Assembly: GCA_017447645.1 (NCBI GenBank)
Contig: JAFSNA010000139.1
Location: 1 to 41,584 of the forward strand
DNA: 41,584 bases
Source: Oscillospiraceae bacterium
Lineage (GTDB): Bacteria > Bacillota > Clostridia > Oscillospirales > Oscillospiraceae
Direction of reading: 5' to 3'
Position numbers and translations under genes: made by a program. Shown one piece after another: positions 25,093-30,689 of this stretch (the first letter of the stretch is position 1; each line of letters opens with the position of its first letter). The notes beneath the pieces were generated by a model that made no database searches, was not told where the DNA came from, and worked only from the letters and a program-made list of their open reading frames with translations.

Positions 25093-25401
25093 ATGGAAGG
25101 AACTCTGCTTGTCACCCCCGAAGAACTCCAGTCCGCATCCGGAGAATTCAGCGCGCTCGCGACTCAGGTCAACGCGCTTCATCAGTCGATGCTCGGCAAG
25201 GTCCGCTCCCTGAGCTGGGAGGGCGAGGCCGCCACGACCTATAAAACCAAGTTCAACGCCCTGGAAGCCAGCATGACCCGTATCAACTCGATGATCCAGG
25301 AGCATGTCCGCGATCTCAACGACATGGCCGCCCAGTACCTCAGCGCCGAGAAGGCAGCCCAGTCCGCTGCGGAGGGCCTGCCCGCCAGCACGCTCGAGTA
25401 A
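25093..25401 (+). CDS. WXG100-family protein 5
   Basis: A 102-residue protein with a W-E-G turn (L-S-W-E-G-E-A) near 43. It resembles WXG100 protein 2 at both termini. The leader carries a near-ideal AAAGGAGAT Shine-Dalgarno site, implying strong translation. It directly precedes the first effector module and a short hairpin at 25417. Confidence 0.93.
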   Translation: MEGTLLVTPEELQSASGEFSALATQVNALHQSMLGKVRSLSWEGEAATTYKTKFNALEASMTRINSMIQEHVRDLNDMAAQYLSAEKAAQSAAEGLPASTLE

Positions 25402-25416
25402 TCGCACGAAGCTTCT

Positions 25417-25444
25417 GCCGGGAGGCTGACCTTCGCCTCCCGGC
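25417..25444 (+). other. Intergenic hairpin 25 nt upstream of effector 1
   Basis: A perfect 10-bp stem (GCCGGGAGGC with GCCTCCCGGC) and an eight-base loop, with no T-tract, so not a standard terminator. A close sequence and position match lies at 27416-27445, before the second effector module. Possible roles: RNA processing or stability, translation control, or a leftover of module exchange. Confidence 0.7.
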
Positions 25445-25469
25445 GGCGCATATAAGGGGATGATGATTT

Positions 25470-26579
25470 ATGAATCGGATACGAGTGGACTCAAACGCCC
25501 TGAACGCACAGGCGAGCGAGCTTGAAAGACTTGAAAACGAACTTGCGCGGCTGTCTGACACGCTCGGCTCGATCAGCTCCTCCCTGGCCTGGAAGATCCC
25601 CGGCAGCACCGTTATCAGGGGCACCATCGCAGCGAAAAGGCTTCAGCTCGCCATGCAGCGGAACAAGGCCGCGGCACTGGCCTCCGGACTGAGGAACGTC
25701 GCTTTCCGGTACAAGACGACCGAGATGAAGCTCTCCGGCAAGATCATCGGAGAAGCTATGCCCCCCACGGGCGGAGACGGCGGCGTGGGCGCCATCATCG
25801 GCGGAGCCGTCGCGTTCTTTACCGGCGGAGAAATATCTTACGGCGAGTGGAAAAACAAGAAGGCGTTCAACAAGGGCCTCGGTCTTCCGGAACAGAAGAA
25901 GATCGACGGGCCTCAGCGCAACAAGGACGAAAAGTGGTATAAGAAGAGCGGCACGATCATCCAGAGCGAAAAAGATTTCTTTTCCGGCGAAGCGACCTGG
26001 AAGGAGTACTCGGCGGAAGGCAAGTCCAAGTACGCGCAGGGAAGCGCCGACGTCAAGTTCGCCACCGCCGAATACCACGGCAAGGGATCTGCCGGCCTTT
26101 ACGTATACGAAAAGGACGCCAACGGCAACACCAAGCGGATCTTTTCTCCGGGCGTTGAAGCCGAGGTCGGCGCCAGCGCCGCGCTGATGACCGCTTCCGC
26201 GGAAGGAAGGATCGGTCTCGGCGAGAACAACAACATGCTCGGCGTGTACGGCAATGGCGAGGTCGAGGTGGCCTCCGCCGAAGCCAAGGCCAAGCTCGCG
26301 ATCAACCGGAACGAGGTCCACGGAGAGCTCAGCGCGGAAGCGAACCTCGTCAAGGCCGAGGGCAGCGCCGGCGTCTCCGTCCTGGGGACGGATATCGGCG
26401 TGAACGGCGCGGTCAAGGTCGGCGTCGGCGCCCACGCGGAGATCGGCTATACCGACGGCAAATTCAAGGTGGATGTGGGAGCGGCTATCGGTGTAGGCGT
26501 TGACCTCGGCTTCGAGGTCGACGTGAGCGGCACGGTCGACGCGGTCAAGTCTCTGTCCAAGAGCATATTCCACTGGTGA
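25470..26579 (+). CDS. Candidate T7SS effector 1: WXG-like N-terminus plus glycine/alanine-rich repetitive domain
   Basis: The product is 369 residues with no Sec signal. Residues 1-95 are helical and begin M-N-R-I-R-V-D-S-N-A-L-N, like the proteins at 23248 and 28201, with a degenerate turn (A-W-K-I-P-G). A short hydrophobic Gly-rich stretch near 105-118 (V-G-A-I-I-G-G-A-V-A-F-F) may insert into membranes. From about 190 to the end the sequence alternates small and charged residues in a repetitive beta-like pattern (A-x-A-x-x-S-A-x-x-x-G), as seen near the ends of some polymorphic toxins. I do not recognise a catalytic site. The following two-TM gene is a possible immunity partner. Confidence 0.65.
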   Translation: MNRIRVDSNALNAQASELERLENELARLSDTLGSISSSLAWKIPGSTVIRGTIAAKRLQLAMQRNKAAALASGLRNVAFRYKTTEMKLSGKIIGEAMPPTGGDGGVGAIIGGAVAFFTGGEISYGEWKNKKAFNKGLGLPEQKKIDGPQRNKDEKWYKKSGTIIQSEKDFFSGEATWKEYSAEGKSKYAQGSADVKFATAEYHGKGSAGLYVYEKDANGNTKRIFSPGVEAEVGASAALMTASAEGRIGLGENNNMLGVYGNGEVEVASAEAKAKLAINRNEVHGELSAEANLVKAEGSAGVSVLGTDIGVNGAVKVGVGAHAEIGYTDGKFKVDVGAAIGVGVDLGFEVDVSGTVDAVKSLSKSIFHW

Positions 26580-26606
26580 GCCTGAGGATGTCGGAGAACT
26601 GACATC

Positions 26607-27074
26607 GTGCGAAAAAAGGAAACGACATTGAACACGGACAGAATCTTCTTGTTTTTGATCTTGTTCTCCATGGCGCTGATCTGCTTTCTCACCTTCCTGG
26701 CGGTCGGGATCTCGAAACGCAACGAGATGATCCGCTTTGAGAAGGAAAAGAAGCTCGTCAGGGCGATCGTCGTGGGCTACGGCAATGACGACGCGCCGAA
26801 CTGGACCAAGATCTCCGTGATGATCCCGGAAAGAAACGACAACAGAAGCTACAGCGTCGACAGCTGGGGCACGACCATCGCCGAGTATCCCAAGGGGAAA
26901 GAGATCAGCGTATGGTGCCTCGAGAAAAAGGTCCTCGGGATCAGTTACCCGATGCTGTGGCTGCCGGACAAAGAGATCCCCACGCCCCAAAAGGCTTCCG
27001 GGCTGTTCTTCGTCCTGTCGGCGATCTCTTTCACGGCGATGCTTGTCTTAATCATTCTATATTTTAAAAAGTGA
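26607..27074 (+). CDS. Two-TM membrane protein, DUF3592-like, candidate immunity protein
   Basis: A 155-residue protein with one transmembrane helix near the N-terminus (about 13-33), a roughly 90-residue soluble beta-rich segment, and a second helix (about 131-151). The layout and the segment with V-x-G-Y and Y-P-K-G-K-E-I-S-V-W-C resemble DUF3592 membrane proteins. The GTG at 26607 has GGAG upstream; a TTG at 26628, preceded by AAGGAA, is an alternative. It lies 27 bases after effector 1. A small membrane protein directly after a toxin-like gene is the usual layout for immunity to membrane-active T7SS toxins, but this is inference. Confidence 0.65.
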   Translation: MRKKETTLNTDRIFLFLILFSMALICFLTFLAVGISKRNEMIRFEKEKKLVRAIVVGYGNDDAPNWTKISVMIPERNDNRSYSVDSWGTTIAEYPKGKEISVWCLEKKVLGISYPMLWLPDKEIPTPQKASGLFFVLSAISFTAMLVLIILYFKK

Positions 27075-27085
27075 GGAGAATCAAC

Positions 27086-27376
27086 ATGCTGAGTGGTTTT
27101 TTGCCTATCGGAAGCGTCGTGCTTCTCAATGACAGCACGAAGCGCGTCATGATCATCGGTGTTCTGCAGCAGCAGATGAAGGACGACGGCGAGGACGTCA
27201 TCTGGGACTATTCCGGCTGCTTCTATCCCGAAGGATACATGGGCCCGGACAAGTGCTTCCTGTTCAATACCGATCAGATCGCCAAGATCTACTCGATCGG
27301 CTATCAGGACGAGGAGCAGTTCGCTTTCAAGGAGAGAGCGGACGAGATGTGGAAGCAGGTCAGAGGAGTGGAGTGA
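27086..27376 (+). CDS. DUF4176-family T7SS-associated protein
   Basis: From the ATG at 27086 (GAGGAG seven bases upstream) the product is 96 residues. The N-terminus, L-P-I-G-S-V-V-L-L followed by K-R-V-M-I-I-G, and the later W-D-Y-S-G-C-x-Y-P-E-G-Y are hallmarks of DUF4176, a small family found in Bacillota T7SS loci whose function is unresolved. The frame extends five codons upstream to 27071, but that start overlaps the previous stop and lacks a good ribosome site. It is the last gene of the first effector module; a hairpin and the second module follow. Confidence 0.82.
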   Translation: MLSGFLPIGSVVLLNDSTKRVMIIGVLQQQMKDDGEDVIWDYSGCFYPEGYMGPDKCFLFNTDQIAKIYSIGYQDEEQFAFKERADEMWKQVRGVE

Positions 27377-27415
27377 TCCGCGCCCGGCACGCCTGAAGCA
27401 TACGCATGAAAAACG

Positions 27416-27445
27416 CGCCGGGAGACCAGCTTTGGCCTCCCGGCG
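27416..27445 (+). other. Intergenic hairpin 24 nt upstream of effector module 2
   Basis: A 9-bp stem (CGCCGGGAG with CTCCCGGCG) continues after one mismatch with two more pairs around an AGCTTT loop. No T-tract follows. Both sequence and distance to the downstream ATG (24 versus 25 bases) match the hairpin at 25417-25444, and a shared CATAT follows each. Confidence 0.7.
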
Positions 27446-27469
27446 AAGCATATCTGAAGGAGGATCTCG

Positions 27470-28204
27470 ATGCAGTACTGGGTAAGGATGACAGAGGATG
27501 AGCTCCGCGTCGCCCTGCTGCTGTTCGGGCAGATCGGGCTGGAGGGGGTCACGGAGCTCCGCAGGGACTTCGAGCCCTCGCCCGCACTGCTGGAGGGGAT
27601 GCTGCGCAAGGGCTTCTTTGAGGAAGAGAACGCTGCGCGGAGATGGACCCCCTTTGTGGAGGCGGTGCTGCGCTGTGCGCTGCAGTCCCAGTCGCAGCTG
27701 CGCCTGCACTCGTCCGACGGCACGCTGTGCGGGCTGTATTTCCGCTATGACAACATGGTGCTCCTGTCCCGCAAGCCGGACGACGAGGCGATGACGCTCT
27801 TCTTCGTCCCGCTGCTGCCCGAAGCCATTGGCACGCTGGCGAGGGAGCTGAAAACAGAGGCGCTCGCCTCCTGCCGCCCCGCGCCGATCGAAGAGAAAAA
27901 AGAAGAGCTCTCCCTTCCGGACGGAGGAGAGGCCGCCGTCCTGCTGCCGGCCCTGCGCGCCGCACGGCCCGACGCGGTCGCCGCGGACGCGGAGCCGCTG
28001 CTGCTCGCGGACGGGACGCGCTTCGGAGCGCATACGCTCGCCGCGGCGCTGCTGCGGACGGAGGGAGGCTCGCTCCGCCTTGCCGCGGAGGGAGACGCGC
28101 TGCATATCGCCCCCGCCGGCTACTATGACTTTCTCGAGAGCGTCTCCCACTGGATCGTGGCCGCGCACGGCGCGTCCATCGCGGCAAAGGAGGGCGGGGC
28201 ATGA
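27470..28204 (+). CDS. Hypothetical protein, candidate EspG-like effector chaperone (copy 2)
   Basis: A 244-residue soluble protein. The first 135 residues parallel the protein at 22206: an N-terminal helical segment with E-L-R, then G-F-F-E-E ... W-T-P, a strand L-C-G-L-Y-F-R-Y-D-N-M-V-L-L, then L-A-R-E-L-K. After a Lys/Glu linker a second domain (about 150-240) follows. The overall plan recalls EspG chaperones, which bind specific mycobacterial PE/PPE substrates. AAGGAGGA precedes the ATG, and its stop overlaps the metalloprotease effector start (ATGA), so tight co-translation with that effector supports a dedicated chaperone. The homology is weak by eye and is the main uncertainty. Confidence 0.6.
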   Translation: MQYWVRMTEDELRVALLLFGQIGLEGVTELRRDFEPSPALLEGMLRKGFFEEENAARRWTPFVEAVLRCALQSQSQLRLHSSDGTLCGLYFRYDNMVLLSRKPDDEAMTLFFVPLLPEAIGTLARELKTEALASCRPAPIEEKKEELSLPDGGEAAVLLPALRAARPDAVAADAEPLLLADGTRFGAHTLAAALLRTEGGSLRLAAEGDALHIAPAGYYDFLESVSHWIVAAHGASIAAKEGGA

Positions 28205-29205
28205 ACAAGCTGAACGTCGACAGCGGCAGACTCAACAACATCGCCCAGGAGCTGGGCGAGCTTCGCCGCACGCTGGAGGACCGTTCCCGCCAGACCTCCG
28301 CGGCGGCTGCCGCGCTGAAGCAGTCGCAGGCCGGCTTTATCGGCCCCGCCAGCAAGGCGATCCTGGGTATCAGCGACGAGCTGCTCACCGAGGCGGCGAA
28401 GATGCAGAGCCTGTGCGACGCGCTGAAGCTGATCGCGCAGCGCTACAACGAGACGGAAAAACGCCTGGCGCAGACGGCGCGGACGGCCGGGGAGGCGGCT
28501 GCCGCATCCGGCGGAGGCGGCGAGGCTGAGGGAGACCTAAAAACGTGGTTCGCGGAGCTGATTGCATGGGTCAAGCAGATCCTGGGCATTGAAGATCCCG
28601 AGAAGGATCCGGAGATCCCTTCCGAAAAGCCGACACGGGGAGAAGGAGAGGTCACCCGGGCGGAGGAGCGGGCCAACGACCTGTATATGCAGAACGCGGT
28701 CTTCGAGCTCCTCGAGACCTCCGAGTTCAGCAAAGACACTTGGAACAAGGCCTCGATCGAACAGAGAAAGGCGATGCTGCAGGCCTATATGCAGAGAGTG
28801 GCGGAGATCTACGGCGTCACGGTCGCTTCGGAGATCGTCTTCTACAACGGCGAGAGAGGATCCCGCGGCGCGTACAGCCCCGGTGAAAACTGCGTCAGGA
28901 TCAACGAGAACTACCTCTCCCGCTCGGACAGCTATCAGATCATGCAGACCATGATCCATGAGATGCGCCACGCTTACCAGCACGCTGCGGTCGAGCACCC
29001 CGAGTCCTATATCGTCAGCGCGGAGACCATTGCCGCCTGGGAGCAGAATTTCAAGTGGGAAAACTACAAAAGCCAGCAAAAAGGAAACACCTACGCGGAA
29101 TACGTTTCCCAGCCGATCGAATGGGACGCGAAGAACTTCGCCAGGCAGTATTCAGATCTTACGCAGGCAAATCCGGAATACGAAGGGAGCTGGCCCGCGA
29201 AATGA
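28201..29205 (+). CDS. Candidate T7SS effector 2: HExxH zinc metalloprotease-like toxin
   Basis: The product is 334 residues with no Sec signal. Residues 1-100 are a helical WXG100-like domain beginning M-N-K-L-N-V-D-S-G-R-L-N, with a G-F-I-G-P turn in place of WXG. After a Gly linker and a Pro/Glu spacer, the C-terminal domain (about 155-334) carries H253-E254-M-R-H257-A-Y-Q-H261, a zincin HExxH, and a downstream P-I-E307-W-D-A that could give the third ligand about 50 residues on. It is coupled to the EspG-like gene upstream and to a small membrane protein downstream, both by ATGA overlaps. Likely a secreted protease acting on a neighbouring cell or host; the target is unknown. Confidence 0.82.
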   Translation: MNKLNVDSGRLNNIAQELGELRRTLEDRSRQTSAAAAALKQSQAGFIGPASKAILGISDELLTEAAKMQSLCDALKLIAQRYNETEKRLAQTARTAGEAAAASGGGGEAEGDLKTWFAELIAWVKQILGIEDPEKDPEIPSEKPTRGEGEVTRAEERANDLYMQNAVFELLETSEFSKDTWNKASIEQRKAMLQAYMQRVAEIYGVTVASEIVFYNGERGSRGAYSPGENCVRINENYLSRSDSYQIMQTMIHEMRHAYQHAAVEHPESYIVSAETIAAWEQNFKWENYKSQQKGNTYAEYVSQPIEWDAKNFARQYSDLTQANPEYEGSWPAK

Positions 29206-29564
29206 AAAAGACCTTGCTTATCGTGAGCCTCGTTTTGGCTCTGCTCCTGCTGACGGCGGGAGCGGCGCTGTGGGCCGCGGGAACTCGACAGGAGGAGGAT
29301 CCGATGGAAAAGAACGTCAAGCTGCTGATGAAGGCCGGAGATCTGGACCGCGACAGCGCCGAGGGGAGCGTAGAGCTTCTCGGCGAGCTGGGCGTCGGCG
29401 AACTGAAGAAAGCGGAAAAGCTGGAATCCCGCTTCGGGACCACGCTGCGCGTCACCGACAGGGACGGCCGGGTCTTTTATCTGGGCTACGGCGGACTGGG
29501 TTATCTGGAGATCGTACGGAAGGACGCGCCGGACGGAGAGATCCTCTATGCCCCGGAGGACTGA
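29202..29564 (+). CDS. Small membrane-anchored protein, candidate immunity to effector 2
   Basis: From the ATG at 29202, overlapping the metalloprotease stop by ATGA, the product is 120 residues. An N-terminal signal-anchor (about 5-26) has no lipobox Cys, so the remaining about 90 residues face outside. They look like a small alpha/beta domain: a helical L-L-x-K-A-G-D-L-D segment, then strands with R-V-F-Y-L-G-Y-G-G-L-G-Y-L-E-I-V. Location and extracytoplasmic topology fit an immunity protein against an exported protease. The frame is open further upstream inside the protease gene, but that start is not credible. Confidence 0.7.
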   Translation: MKKTLLIVSLVLALLLLTAGAALWAAGTRQEEDPMEKNVKLLMKAGDLDRDSAEGSVELLGELGVGELKKAEKLESRFGTTLRVTDRDGRVFYLGYGGLGYLEIVRKDAPDGEILYAPED

Positions 29565-29623
29565 AAAGGCTCCCGGGCACAACTGAACACGGTCTCGTGC
29601 GCCGGCGTCCACGCACCGCAAAC

Positions 29624-29660
29624 GAACACCGGAGCTCTCGGGCGCCGGCGTTCTTTTTTT
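29624..29660 (+). terminator. Intrinsic terminator closing the T7SS cargo operon
   Basis: A hairpin with one mismatch (GAACACCGG pairing with CCGGCGTTC) and a 12-base loop is followed by a run of seven or more T. It lies 60 bases after the last effector-module gene and ahead of a new promoter. Confidence 0.75.
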
Positions 29661-29726
29661 CTTTCCTTTCCCGGCCGGAGGGCCGCCGGAAAGGGAAAGA
29701 AAGACGCGGAGCTTTCATACAATACG

Positions 29727-29756
29727 TTGACTTTGCCTATGCGCATTTGGTAAAAT
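29727..29756 (+). promoter_or_regulatory. Sigma-A-type promoter for the plus-strand phosphatase/kinase operon
   Basis: TTGACT (29727-29732), an 18-base spacer, and TAAAAT (29751-29756). Both hexamers are identical to those of the minus-strand kinase operon promoter at 15344-15372, suggesting matched constitutive expression of both signalling blocks. The rest of 29661-29870 holds only the GC-rich leader. Confidence 0.78.
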
Positions 29757-29870
29757 CGAGGAAGAAAAAACAACGGATCCGCGGCGGGAACGCCCCGGAA
29801 AAAGCCGCGGCCGAAAACGGCCGCGGGAACGTCGGAACAGGAGAAACCCAGCTTCGACAGGAGAGCTGAC

Positions 29871-30632
29871 ATGAGATTTACATTGGACGCGGCCTGCCTG
29901 TGCGGCACGGGAAAGGTGCGCAAGAACAACGAGGACAATTTCTTTTTTGACGGCCGCTGCCTGGAAGCGGACAACAACGGGCTGAAGCATCCCGTCACAA
30001 TGACGAGGACGCTGCGCAGAGAGGTCTGCGTCGCGGTCTTCGACGGGATGGGCGGCGAGAATTTCGGCGAGCTCGCGTCCTTCGCCGCGGCGGACTGCAT
30101 GCAGAATACGACGCGCAGGCTGAAGGATTATTTCATCCCCGAGCGCAGATTCCTCCAGGACATGTGCCTGAGGATCAACGACGCGGTCGTCGCCAAGCAG
30201 AAGGAGATGTGCACCGCGCACATGGGCTCCACCATGGTGGCGCTCTACTTCTCGCGCGACTACGTCTACGTCTGCAACCTCGGCGACAGCCGCGCCTACC
30301 GCCTGCGGGACGGGGAGTTCCTGCAGCTGTCGGTGGACCATGTGGAAAAGCGGGAGGATCAGCCGAAAAAGAAGATGCCGCTGACGCAGCATCTCGGCAT
30401 CAGCCCGGAGGATTTCCTCATCGAGCCCTATATCGCAAAGGGCGAGCTCAAGGCGGGGGACGTCTACCTCCTCTGCAGCGACGGGCTGACGGACATGCTG
30501 AGCAACCTGGAGATCGACGAGATCCTCAGCGCCGGCGCTTCTCCCGAAGAGTGCGTGCAGAAGCTCGTCGACGCCGCGTATGAGCACGGCGGAAAGGACA
30601 ACGTGACCGTGATCGTGTGCCGGGTGTGGTGA
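29871..30632 (+). CDS. PP2C-type Ser/Thr protein phosphatase
   Basis: This 253-residue cytoplasmic PP2C has complete metal motifs: N-N-E-D-N (D22), F-D-G-M-G-G, G-D-S-R-A-Y, C-S-D-G-L-T-D and G-G-K-D-N-V-T-V. It is collinear with the PP2C at 10952, including Cys residues before the first motif (C-L-C-G-T-G-K-V-R against C-G-C-S-M-G-K-V-R), so the two are paralogues serving the two kinase blocks. It heads the operon and is followed after 57 bases by kinase E. Expected to reverse phosphorylation by kinases E-H. Confidence 0.93.
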   Translation: MRFTLDAACLCGTGKVRKNNEDNFFFDGRCLEADNNGLKHPVTMTRTLRREVCVAVFDGMGGENFGELASFAAADCMQNTTRRLKDYFIPERRFLQDMCLRINDAVVAKQKEMCTAHMGSTMVALYFSRDYVYVCNLGDSRAYRLRDGEFLQLSVDHVEKREDQPKKKMPLTQHLGISPEDFLIEPYIAKGELKAGDVYLLCSDGLTDMLSNLEIDEILSAGASPEECVQKLVDAAYEHGGKDNVTVIVCRVW

Positions 30633-30689
30633 TCGGCGCCCCGCCGGTCATCACGGGCACCACGGGAAGAGAGAAGGACGGGGAAGAGC

